Source of the DNA: Chrysemys picta bellii | Lineage: Eukaryota; Chordata; Testudines; Emydidae | DNA: 64,000 nucleotides | Assembly: GCF_011386835.1 (NCBI RefSeq) | Contig: NC_088799.1 | Location: forward strand, 72,311,302-72,375,301 | Reading direction: 5' to 3' | Shown: positions 34,229 through 44,412 of the stretch, piece by piece | How positions within the stretch are numbered: the first letter of the stretch is position 1 | Layout: each line of letters begins with the position of its first letter | The notes under the pieces: model-generated | What the model was told of the DNA's origin: nothing | Seen by the model: only the letters and a program-made list of their open reading frames with translations | Database searches by the model: none | Position numbers and translations under genes: made by a program

Positions 34229-35633
34229 AAATTGCTGTAGTGGCTTGTGACTGTGAGTGCAGTTGACAGCATGGGCAAAGAATACCGCTAGACATGTCAT
34301 CAGGTAGTAGCTATCTACTCCTTCCCCTGTGATTTACCTAGCATTTTCCATGCCCACCTCAGGTTGTAGATGGTGCTGGCCAGTATTTATTTGTTGCAGC
34401 TTGTTGTTCCTTCCCCTTCGAAGTCAGATGGTTATTCACCCTTATTCAACAAATGAATCCATCTCCAATCACAGTTACCATTTCTGTGCACTTTTCTTGG
34501 ACTGCACAGCATTATTTGGCCACCAGCTACTAGTGTTTCTCATCTCAAGCACCACAGTAGACCCATCTTTTCGGTGTTTTTTGTATTCTGTGGTGCTTGC
34601 TTGCGTAAGTCAAGTTATTTTGTATTTATATATGGATGTCCAAGTAACTTAACTTGCAGTTCCAGTATTAAGTGGAACTTGACAGAAAAATGTGGGTAGG
34701 TTCTGAAGTAGGCATTATTCTATTTAGTTGAGTTTTTGCAAGAGGACTCCATTTGAGGTTTAGTTCAACTGTGTACAGCATTAGAGGTATTAATCAACTG
34801 GGCTCAAGCACCAATGTTTGGAAGCCTGCCTCATGAATTAAGGTGTTAGAGTTCGTTTGATTAGTTCATGTTTGATTGTAACTGATTTAGTAGTTATTGG
34901 ACAGGGATATAAAGAGACCATTTTGGAAGCACCAAGAGTAACAGGTGGCCCTGTATAAACTGCTGCGTGTTTGCTGAAATGTACTGTCTGGCTGTTCTTG
35001 CTAAAAGACTTGTTTTTTAGCATCCCTATGAATGTTTTATTTAAGGACATCTGGTAATTAGAAAGAAAAAAGACTCATTTTCAAGTACTGTGCCCAAAAT
35101 AAACAAGTATTTTTCATCCATTGCAGATTTGTATTCCTGATTAAATGAAAATAAACAAAGGAAAATGATTTTTCCCCCCAATTGCATAAGCTTAACAGTA
35201 TTTTTTTTTTTAAACATAGCCATATTCTCTACAGGGTTATGTATACTTCAGTTTTTACACTGCTTCTCTCTGTGCCAGATTCAATTTGGATTGGCTAACT
35301 ACAATCTGATATGATAGTAGTTATTGGACCAGGAAAATATTATTTTTTTCCCATAGATTTTAACAGTCACGTCACATTATCTTACTAATGCTGTGTCATG
35401 TCATGTAATATTCTTTCAATCTCTAGGCGAGTTTGACACAATGTAACATGATCTGAAACACAGTCAGTGATGTAAAATAATGCATCATGTCACACAGTAC
35501 ATGCAGCATCTCATATACTATGTTTAACATGTAGAGACAAAGCCTAACTTTTGTTTCCATTTTACTGCTCTTGATCAATGAGTGGGGTATTAGTAAAGGT
35601 TGCATGCATGGAACATGAGGCCAATATATGGTG
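34229..35633. other. Unassigned A+T-rich sequence
   Basis: A 107-codon plus-strand frame (34329-34652) has no recognisable domain. Otherwise nothing seen. Confidence 0.5.
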
Positions 35634-35710
35634 TTAAGGCCTGATCCAAATGCCACCCTAGTAGATGGAAAGACTCCCATTGGCTTCAATGAGCTTTGAT
35701 CAAGCCCTTA
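35634..35710. repeat. 77-bp foldback mini-element (AAGGCCTGATCC family)
   Basis: The left arm TTAAGGCCTGATCCAAATGC is mirrored by AATGAGCTTTGATCAAGCCC at the right, around GGAAAGACTCCCATTGG. The arms pair imperfectly over about 30 bp. Probably a very short MITE. Confidence 0.65.
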
Positions 35711-36408
35711 GTCCTTATATTTATAGGCTATGTAATTTTGTCCCAAATCAGGCATTTAATTTACTAGATGTGTAAAGTGAGTTTTCTGCTAACACTGCTT
35801 AATATGTAATCCATGCATTTTACTAAATCTCATATATTGAAAGTTGTGCTAGATAGTGCTGTGGGGAATGTTTCACAAAAATAAAATGGTTTAATGCCCT
35901 TTGTGAAATGGGAAGGTCAATGAAATCAACTAGGCATTGTTGCTGTACCATATACCAAGCTGTAACTATAAGTGATCTACTTTTGAAATGACTGGGCGGT
36001 GGGTTCTCTTCCCCCTCTTTCTCCCCTCCCCCCATCATTGCTATGTTCTGACTGAGATGAGTTCTCATCAGTAAGTCACTGGTTTCAGGTTCACCTGCAA
36101 ACTTGTGCCTCCTGGAGGGACTGCAGAAGAGCTTTCTTCTTGCAGGACTGGGGTGCTGCAAAGCACAGGCACTGTGCATCAGAAGAATTTCTCTGCAAGC
36201 AAATTTCACGGGACATTCAATGTTCCTATTATCAAGTATTTTGATTAACCAGGTGGTAAATCATCAGGATTTGTCTACAGTGAAAACTTGTAGGGATGTA
36301 GAGTGCAATTCCCAAAATATCCACATTCTGTACATGACTCTTGCAGTTCAGGTTGTAGGGAATCTCTACTTATTGTGAAGTTGTTCTATGAAAGACGCAC
36401 CTTCATTC
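35711..36408. other. Unassigned sequence
   Basis: Overlapping frames on both strands (35823-36209 minus, 36103-36378 plus) have no recognisable domain. TAA at 36409-36411 is the target duplication of the next element. Confidence 0.5.
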
Positions 36409-36790
36409 TAAGGCCTGGTCTACACTACGAGTTTAGGTTGAATTTAGCAGCGTTAAATTGAATTAAGCCTGCACATGTCCACACGACGAAGTCCTTTTTT
36501 TCGACTTAAAGGGCCCTTTAAAACGGTTTCTTTACTCCACCTCCGAGGGGATGAGTGCTAAAATCGGCCTTTGCGGGTCGGATTTGGGGTAGTGTGGACG
36601 GAATTCAACGTTATTGGCCTCCGGGAGCTATCCCACAGTGCTTCATTGTGACCGCTCTGGACAGCACTCTCAACTCAGATGCACTGACCAGGTAGACATG
36701 AAAAACTCCGCAAACTTTTGAATTTCATTTCCTGTTTGCCCAGCATGGAGAGCACAGGTGACCCCGCAGAGCTCATCAGCACAGGTAACC

Positions 36791-38395
36791 ATGATGGAGT
36801 CTCAGGATCGCAAAACAGCTCCAGCATGGACAGAACGGGAGGTACGGGATCTGCTCGCCATATGGGGAGATGAATCAGTGCTAGCTGAACTCCGTAGCAG
36901 TAAACGAAATGGCAAAATATTAGAATAAGTCTCAAAGGCCATGAAGGACAGAGGCCATAACAGGGACGCACAGCAGTACCGCGTGAAAATTAAGGAACTA
37001 AGGCAAGCCTACCACAAAGCCAGAGAGGCAAACGGAAGGTCTGGGGCAGAGCTGCAAACATGCCGCTTCTACGCGGAGCTGCATGCGATGCTAGGGGGTG
37101 CAGCCATCACTACCTCAACTGTGTGCTTTGACTCCATCAATGGAGAATCACGAAACAGGGAAGAGGGTTCGGGGTACGAGGAAGATAGCTAACAGCAAGG
37201 AAGCGGAGAAACTGGTTTCCCCAACAGCCAGGATATGTTTATCACCCTGGACCTGGAACCAGTAACCCCCGAACTCACCCAAGGCGTGCTCCCAGACCTT
37301 GGGGGCACACAAGGGACCTCTGGTGAGTGTACCTTTGTAAATATTACACATGGTTTAAAAGCAAGCGTGTTTAATGATTAATTTCCCCTGGCAATCGCGG
37401 CCAGTACAGCTACTGGAAAAGTCTGTTAACGTGTATGGGGATGGAGCAGAAATCCTCCAGGGACATCTCCAGAAAGCTCTCCTTCATGTACTCCCAAAGC
37501 CTTTGCAAAAGGTTTCTGGGGAGGGCTGCCTTATCCCCTCCACCATGGTAGGACACTTTACCACGCCAGGCCAGTAGCATGTAGTCTGGAATCATTGCAT
37601 AACAAAGCATGGTAGCGTATGGTCCCAGTGTTTGCTGGCATGCAGACAACATCCATTCCTTATCTCTCTGTTATCCTCAGGAGAGTGATATCATTCACGA
37701 TCATCTGGTTGAAATGGGGTGATTTTATTAAGGGGACATTCAGAGGTGCCCGTTCCTGCTCAGCTGAACAGAAATGTTCCCTGCTGTTAGCCACGCGGTA
37801 CAGGGGAGGGGTGAAGTGATCATCCCAGAGAATTGAGTGTGTGGGGGGGTAGTTGGGTTTGTGCTGCATGTTAACCTGGAAACCGCAGCCCCTCCTTTTA
37901 CATTGCAAACCCATTTTAAATGGCCAACACAATGGGTGCTTGGTATGGGAAATGAGGGCGCTACTGTTTGAAACCATTCCCACATGTTAAGAAGGTTAAA
38001 AAAGCCAAAAGACTGTGGCTTACCATGGCTGCCTGCAAGCCGAAATCTGTTGCCTGGCACTGCGTGAGTGATCTCTCACACCAAACTGGCAGGTCTTCAA
38101 TATAAGAGGAAAAATGCGACCTTGTAACGAAAGCACATGTGCTGTGTAATGTGAACAGCAAAATTTAACATGAAAGAGTGTACCCATTGTTCTCTAAAAT
38201 GTGTCTTTTTAACCACCTCTCCCTTCTCTTCCACCAGCTGCAAATGTTTCTCCTTCACAGAGGCTAGTGAAGATTAGAAGGAGAAAACGGTGGACTCGGG
38301 ATGATATGTTCTTGGAGCTCCAGATGTCTTCCCATGCTGAGAGAGCACAGCAGAATGGGTGGAGGCAGTCAATGTCAGAGTGCAAAAAAGCACCC
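36791..38395 (+). pseudogene. Myb/SANT-like DNA-binding protein of Harbinger, two exons, broken
   Basis: In Harbinger systems this protein binds the transposon ends and brings the transposase to DNA. The start is the ATG at 36791, directly followed by another. Exon 1 (36791-37322) encodes the Myb/SANT-like trihelix: AWTEREVRDLLAIWGDESV, AELRSSKRNGKI, then KAMKDRGHNR..QYRVKIKELRQAY and REANGRSG. An in-frame TAA (36926-36928) cuts the domain, and a second TAA (37190-37192) lies in the acidic linker. The frame is then open to a GTGAGT donor at 37323. A pyrimidine-rich acceptor ends at 38237, and the phase fits. Exon 2 (from 38238) reads RRRKRWTRDDMF and SSHAERAQQNGWRQSMSE. At about 38391 the frame runs into antisense transposase sequence and stops at TGA 38417-38419, so the usual charged C-terminus is missing. 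Confidence 0.88.
37323..38237 (+). other. Putative intron of the Harbinger Myb/SANT-like gene
   Basis: A GTGAGT donor follows ACCTCTG at 37316-37322. A pyrimidine-rich CCCTTCTCTTCCACCAG acceptor ends at 38237. Splicing keeps phase (G|CT = alanine). Within it lie several minus-strand frames (37410-37652, 37660-38060) without recognised domains, best read as intron noise. Confidence 0.65.
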
Positions 38396-39256
38396 CAACG
38401 GTTATTTTCTGGTCCGTGAAGAAAGTCCCTTCCTCCAGCTTTTGAAACAGACCAGAGTTCCTGAAGACACGAGCATCATGTACCTTTCCCAGCCATCCCA
38501 CGTTGATGTTAGTGAAACATCCCTTGTGATCCACCAGGGCTTGCAGCAGCATTGAAAAGTACCCCTTGCGGTTTATGTACTCGGTGGCTTGGTGCTCCGG
38601 TAGGGATATGGGTTCCATCTATCGTCCCACCACAGTTTGGGAATCCCATTGCAGAAAAACCATCCACTATGACCTGCACATTTCCCAGAGTCACTACCCT
38701 TGATATCAGCAGGTCTTTGATTGCATTGGCTACTTGGATCACAGCAGCTCCCACAGTAGAATTGCCCACTACAAATTGATTCCCGACTGACCGGTAGCTG
38801 TCTGGCGTTGCAAGCTTCCACAGGGCTTTCGCCACTCGCTTCTCAACTGTGAGGGCTGCTCTCATCCTGGTATTCTGGCGCTTCAGGGCAGGGGAAAGCA
38901 AGTCAAAATTCCATGAAAGTGCCCTTATGCATGCGAAAGTTTCGCAGTCACTGGGAATCGCCCCACACTTGCAACACGATGCGGTCCCACCAGTCTGTGC
39001 TTGTTTCCCGGGCCCAGAATCAGCGTTCCACGGCATGAACCTGCCCCAGTAACACCATGATTTGCACACTGCTGGGGCCTGTACTTTGTGAGAGGTCTAT
39101 GTCCATGTCAATTTCCTCATCACTCTCGTCGCCGCGCTGCAATCACCTCCTCGCCTGGTTTTGCTTTGGCATGTTCTGGCTCTGCATATACTCCAGGACA
39201 ATGCGCTTGGTGTTCATAGTGCTCATAATTGCCGCGGTGATCTGAGCGGGCTCCAT
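38391..39256 (-). pseudogene. HARBI1-like DDE transposase, truncated and frameshifted
   Basis: A Harbinger transposase cuts and pastes DNA with a DDE triad of RNase H-like fold. On the minus strand it starts at ATG 39256 (MEPAQITAAIMSTMN). The N-terminal frame is hit by three TGA codons (39145-39143, 39022-39020, 38950-38948) and then a frameshift. The next frame holds SPALKRQNTRMRAALTVEKR, a WKLATPDSYRSVGNQF helix-turn-helix-like region and MGFPNCGGTIDGTHIP with the first catalytic Asp (codon 38619-38617). A second frameshift follows at once. The next frame has YINRKGYFSMLLQALVDHKG and VGWLGKVHDARVFRNSG with the second Asp (38477-38475). The sequence ends at ITVG near 38391, so the last third with the catalytic Glu is missing. 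Confidence 0.9.
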
Positions 39257-39719
39257 GATCCCAGTGCTATGGCGTCTGGGCTGAAAAAAGGCGCGAAACT
39301 ATTGTCTGACGGAGGGAGGGAGGGGCGAGTGACGACATGGCGTACAGGGAATTAAAATCAACAAAGGTGGCTGTGCATCAGGGAGAAACACAAACAACTG
39401 TCACACAGAATGGCCCCCCCAAAGATTTAACTCAAAACCCTGGTTTTAGCAGGCCGTTGATTTCACGGAGGGAGGGGGAAGCAAATGAATACAGAACAAA
39501 TCTGGTCCATCTATTTTTTATATCTTAAGCTTGCAGCAGACGGTGCAACATGACTGATAGCCATTGGCATCTTCTGGGTGCTTGGCAGAAGATGCTGTAC
39601 TACGACTGCTAGCCATCATCGTCAAGATGGTTCAATAGGACTGCCGGCAGGACTGAGTCTCCAGGAGATAAAACATGTCTGCCCTGGTGCCTCTGATCAA
39701 ACTCACTGAGGAATACAAT

Positions 39720-39919
39720 GACGATGGATACCAGTCATAATACACCATCTACTGCCAAAAGGCAAGGAGCTGCTGCTGTATAGCAATGCAGCCCCATGTC
39801 TGCCAGCACCCAGATAGCCGATGACGGCTACCAGTCATATTGCACCGTTTACTGCCAAAAGGCAATTAGCTTCTGCTGTGTAGCAATGCAGTACCACGTC
39901 TGCCGGCACCCAGATGACA
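39720..39919. repeat. 100-bp tandem duplication inside Harbinger subterminal region
   Basis: TACCAGTCATAATACACCAT (39729-39748) recurs as TACCAGTCATATTGCACCGT (39829-39848), with CTACTGCCAAAAGGCAA and TAGCAATGCAG repeated at the same 100-bp spacing, up to CAGCACCCAGAT and CGGCACCCAGAT. The two units are about 85-90% alike by eye. It lies between the transposase start and the right inverted repeat. Confidence 0.88.
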
Positions 39920-40334
39920 TATGGTGACGGTGAGCTGAGCTGAGCGGACTCCAAGCTTGCCATGGTATGTTGTCTGCACAGGTAACCCAGGTAAAAAGGT
40001 GCAAATCGATTGTCTGCTGTTACTCTGACGGAGGGGGAGGGGCCTGACGACATGTACCCAGAACCCCCCTGACACTGGTTCTGCATCATCAGGCATTGGG
40101 ATCTCAACCCAGAATTCCAAGGGGCGGTGGAGACTGCGGGAACTGTGGGATAGCTATCCACAGTGCAATGCTCCGGAAATCGAAGCTAGCCTCGGTACTG
40201 TGGATGCGGTCCGCCGACTTAATGCACTTAGAGCATTTTATGTGGGAGGACACACAATCGACTGTATAAAACCGATTGCTATAAACCCGGCTTCTATAAA
40301 TTCAACCTAATTTCGTAGTGTAGATATATCCTAA

Positions 40335-42947
40335 GAAGCTTAAATGGTGTATGGATGGTATGATATCTTGCAACCATTATATAGTGTGGATAATTCAAAA
40401 ACTGCTCTGTGTAATAGCAAGAGTCATTAGTTGCCAATCTGCAAAGGTATGGTCACATTACACTTTTATACATTTGTTTTTCAGATGGAGCATGCATTTG
40501 TGGAAACAGGAAAAAATGTTGTAAGTTACTTTAACAAAACCAAAGCAGGGGTGTGTGATTTTTTTTTTCTTTGTTTTTTGTGTTTTGTATTTTTGCTGTG
40601 TGGGAGGAAAGAGACAAAACCTGCTCTGCTTTTATTGTAAATTGTTTGCGTCAGTTTATACTATGGTTTTTTTCCTTCCCTTAAATAATTCTTTCAGTTT
40701 TTCATTTTGAGCCCAAGTCCAGGCCATCCACACTGTGTGATGGGTAGAGGCTGACAAGGTGGATATTTGTACAAAGAAGAAGCACAGAGTGGAACAACAC
40801 ACAGCTGGGTCCAAACAATTTAGCTATGATTTGATACTCTAAAAAGCCCACTCAATTCCTAAACAGTGATCTGACAAAATCTTTTATGTCAAAGCCCCCT
40901 ATGTGGAGATGACGGATAGGGGGAAAAATACCATTTGTTTGATGTGAAGGGGGGAAAATGAGAATTCAGTACCTTTCTGAAGGTATTTTTATAGCATACT
41001 ATATACTTGCAACAAACTGCCATAACTCTTAGGGATAGCATTAAACATCTTCCCACTCTTTTAAATTAAGAGGATCACACATTAACATTTTAAGGGGAGA
41101 TGGAACATTTTTAGAGCATGTGCCATCGACTCCAGTCTCAGTACATCATAATTCTCCCCACACACACACACACACACTTGTGTTTTTTTTAAATAACAGA
41201 AATAGTAGATGTGAGAGTCAAAAGAAATGGTGGTGGTGCTGGGAAACGTTAGGCTTTTTCTTAGTTATAAAGGCAGCCAGTGCACTATTGTTACATTTAA
41301 CGGTTCTGAGTGGAAGGGTTCTCAGGTACAAAATGAATGGGAAATATTTGTGTAGGTTTTCAGTGGGAAAACTGTTACTTACAGTTCTACATGTTCGACT
41401 TGTAACTGAAAAGAGCCATGAAACATAAAAGTCCGGAATCCAGGTATTCTAGGACAAATCCAGAAATAAATGTAAATGCATCCAAAGAAAGGGGTGTGTG
41501 TTGATGTAGCATAGCCCTTCTTGTGGCACTTCCTTTGAGACACTTTTATATTTCCTCTCAACTCAATCATGTTTACTTCATCTCCCAGGTCCGAATCCTT
41601 GGCTGTGTCCAAGAAGGATACACCCAGTTCAAGAGGGCCCACTTTGTGGGGTGTAGAGGTGGCTTAATGCCATCATGTTGTGGCCAGTCCTCTAGAATAA
41701 GCACAGGTTGCCAATGACCACAAGAAGTTGACAAGGCAGTTAGGAGACAGCAAGGAGTAGAGATTTCCCAGCCATATCTGTGTTCCCTGGCTATGTGCTC
41801 TATCCAGGCTATTGGAAGGGTGAGTCATATAATACCACTAGAGGATCTTCTTACAGTGGGGTGAACCTCCCTTGACTGTCTGTGCTGGCTTTAGGGTCAC
41901 AGCACTGCCCAGGATCTCAGTTGTGATAGTCATTGCAGCTGCTGTTGAATAGCACTTGACCCTTTGCTTCCACTTACATTTCCACACAGAGAAACATGAA
42001 AATTCCGTGTCTAGTTTTTTCATCCCCTCACATGAGTGGTTTTCCCAACACAAAGGGGAAAACACTTTGTGATAAGACGGTTCTGATTTTGGAATCTTCC
42101 AGTATGATCCACAAAAAAGACAAGCAGAGTGGAATGATTCTCCCACTGTATTAAGCAGGCAGTGATTGGCCCTTGGGAAGCTCTCAGTATATCCTCTTAA
42201 ATGCCAGAGTGCACAGAAGATTACAGGACAAAAACTGATGTAAAGGTTTAAGCATTTCTCCATGGGACTGAAATACCTTTTATCCTAGAATTTTTCTTCA
42301 CATAAAGTTACCCAAATTACTTTTGGGAATTCACTAAAACTGAAGCTTTCTCTCCTCCTTTGTAGCTTAAGCTAGCACTTGGCTGAATTTTTCCTGACAG
42401 TTCACCAGTATTTCTCTGGATTTATTGAAATGAACATGATTCTCAGTCACTTGACAGCAGTTGGCTTAATTTCTGTGGATAAAATCACGGTAGTGGGCTA
42501 TAAATATATTGTGTATCCAGAAGCACAGTTTGTATTTTTAAATTTTTATTTTAAAGGCCAAAGATAAAGGCACTTTCTTTCTGGAGTTTGTACCTTAGGT
42601 GTAACATGTTTATTATGCTGAAAACAAAACACAAAGGTATCAGTCTCTGAATTAAGCAGGAATTGTATAAGGACTTCAAGGATCATACTACATAGAATGT
42701 TAACTTACGGATTAAACATGCAGACCATTTACTAAGGACCATAGACAGTTAATCAATAATGTTTTGCCCTATTCACCTGAACTATCAGGTTTCAATGGGG
42801 AAAATAAAACCCACCCCTGCTTGTTGTATTACTTGATTCATAAAGTAAAATTTAAAAAAAGTAAAGTTAGGATAGCTTTTAAATGAAGTTTATATAGCAT
42901 GACTGCTGGCCAAGTCTCTTAGGCTAAAAATTCAGATTCAGGATTCA
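40335..42947. other. Mostly unassigned; (CA)n and splice-like motif
   Basis: A (CA)n microsatellite lies at 41161-41177. A 36-bp segment (40485-40520) bounded by TTTGTTTTTCAG and GTAAGT is discussed as a weak micro-exon candidate. The 141-codon minus-strand frame (42263-41838) has no recognisable family. No supported gene. Confidence 0.5.
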
Positions 42948-43420
42948 GAGAGCTCCCTAATGATGTCTGGAAGTTAGAAACGTGCTGTCATCTTGTCAGA
43001 TCTCACAAACCTGGGTAAGGCTAGGCAAATGTTTGAATGGGAGACCAATAGAGAATGCATAGGTGCTACAGGACACACTGATTTGCTAGATAGAATTTCC
43101 TTCTGAAGTTACTGAACCAATGATCTAATACCCTTTGAATTAGACATTAAACTGAGTGTCACTAAGAATCAGAAGGTAGGGATGATAACGCCAAGTTCCT
43201 GGCCAATTTCCAGCTTAGCAATTTACATTGTGCCTTCTCAAAATCCCCCTCCCAAGTTACACATGGGTTCAATATTCTTTGCTGCCTGTCTTTTTAAAAA
43301 ACAAACAAACAAAAAACCTGGGTTGTTTGTTTGTTGTATGCTATGCTGCACTTCACCCCAGAGGTGGCTGTATTTCAGAGGTGTGAACTGATCCATGGCT
43401 ACACTTCCTACCTTACCCCC
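42948..43420 (+). mobile_element. 5S rRNA-derived SINE, left part
   Basis: The head is a decayed 5S rRNA: GTCAGATCTCACAAACCTGG, then TTTGAATGGGAGACC at 43032-43046, which matches the 5S internal promoter (box C, GGATGGGAGACC), then AGGTGCTACAGG. The body continues with GAATTTCCTTCTGAAGTTAC, CTTTGAATTAGACATTAAAC and CCCCAGAGGTGGCTGTATTTC, a sauropsid 5S-type SINE from memory. It is interrupted by the LTR at 43421 and continues at 44242. This is not a functional 5S gene. Confidence 0.75.
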
Positions 43421-44241
43421 TGTCATAACTATAAAGGGAAGGGTAACAGCTGTCCTGTGTACAGTACTATAAAATCCCTCCTGGCCAGAAACTCCAAAAT
43501 CCTTTTCCCTATAAAGGGTTAAGAAGCTCAGGTAACCTGACTGGCATCTGACCAAAGGACCAATAAGGGGACAAGATACTTTCAAATCTTGAGGGGGGGG
43601 GGGGGGGGAAAGGCTTTTGTTTGTGCTTTTTGTTTGGGAGTTCGTTCGCTCTTGGGACTGAGAGGGACCAGACATCAATCCAGGTTCTCCCCATCTTTCT
43701 AAACAAGTCTCTCATATTTCAAACTTGTAAGTAAAAAGCCAGGCAAGGCGTCTTAGTTTTACTTTGTTTTCTCAACTTGTAAATGTACCTTTTACTAGAG
43801 TGTTTATCTTTGTTTGCTGTACTTTAAACCTAAGACTAGAGGGGAGTCCTCTGAGCTCTTTAAGTTTGATTACCCTGTAAAGTTATTTTCCATACTGATC
43901 TTACAGAAATGATTTTTACCTTTTTCTTTAATTAAAAACCTTCTTTTTAAGAACCTGATTGATTTTTCCTTGTTTTAGATCCAAGGGGGTTGGAACTGTA
44001 TTCACCCGGAGTTGGTGGGAGGAAGGAGGGGAATGGTTAATTTCTCCTTGTTTTAAGATCCAAGGGGTTTGGATCTATGTTCACCAGGGAATTGGTGAAG
44101 GTCTCTCAAGGCTTCCCAGGGAGGGAATCCATTGGGATGGTGGCAGCGGACCAAAGCTAAGCTGGTAGTTAAGCTTAGAAGTTTTCATGCAGGCCCCTAC
44201 ATTTGTACCCTAAAGTTCAAAGTGGGGATACGGCCTTGACA
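43421..44241 (+). mobile_element. Solo LTR of an endogenous retrovirus
   Basis: The 821-bp segment starts TGTCATAACT and ends CCTTGACA (TG..CA), flanked by CCCCC on both sides (43416-43420, 44242-44246), a plausible 5-bp target duplication but low complexity. Promoter-like TATAAAA is at 43468-43474 and a poly-A signal form ATTAAA at 43931-43936. A G16 run lies at 43593-43608. Within the 3' half a 60-70 bp unit is directly repeated (CCTTGTTTTAGATCCAAGGG near 43968 and CCTTGTTTTAAGATCCAAGG near 44046). No internal retroviral genes remain: a recombination relic. Confidence 0.85.
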
Positions 44242-44412
44242 CCCCCAAAGGAGTTTTGAGGCTTAGTTAGGTAAGATACAATCTGACTCTCATTGGGATC
44301 AGTGTGAGTCTTTTTCCTGACTTCAGTAGACGTTGGATGGGATTGCTAATGTTTTCAAAGCACTTTGAGACGCTCAGATGAAAAATGCTATTGAGAGTCA
44401 AAGTATTATTAA
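44242..44412 (+). mobile_element. 5S-type SINE, right part after LTR insertion
   Basis: GTTTTCAAAGCACTTTGAGA, TCAGATGAAAAATGCTATTG and CAAAGTATTATTA match the usual 3' end of the sauropsid SINE whose left part ends at 43420 (usual form CTTTGAGATCCTTGGATGAA..GCTATAGAAGTGCAAAGTATTATTA). The order across the LTR is conserved. Confidence 0.68.

Larger units (their letters stand above)
36412..40331. mobile_element. Harbinger (PIF-type) DNA transposon, internally deleted
   Basis: A 3920-bp element flanked by TAA on both sides (36409-36411, 40332-40334), the target duplication expected for Harbinger. The ends are about 34-bp inverted repeats: GGCCTGGTCTACACTACGAG with TTTAGGTTGAATTT on the left, and AAATTCAACCTAATTTCGTA with GTGTAGATATATCC on the right. 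It holds the two genes typical of the superfamily in convergent orientation: a Myb/SANT-like protein gene (plus) and a DDE transposase gene (minus). Both are inactivated, and a deletion near 38391 has removed both 3' ends and joined the remains. It cannot move by itself, but its ends could still be recognised in trans. Confidence 0.93.

Noticed and set aside
37410..38060. Minus-strand frames of 80-107 codons inside the Harbinger, considered as the missing transposase C-terminus.
   Set aside because: They lack the conserved block around the catalytic Glu and lie within the likely intron of the SANT-like gene.
41838..42263. 141-codon minus-strand open frame rich in Cys.
   Set aside because: No family resemblance that I can see, no neighbouring exons, and the length is within chance for 64 kb in six frames.
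42995..43072. 5S rRNA-like sequence that might be a 5S gene.
   Set aside because: The internal promoter is degraded and the sequence continues into a typical SINE body, so it is a SINE head rather than a gene.
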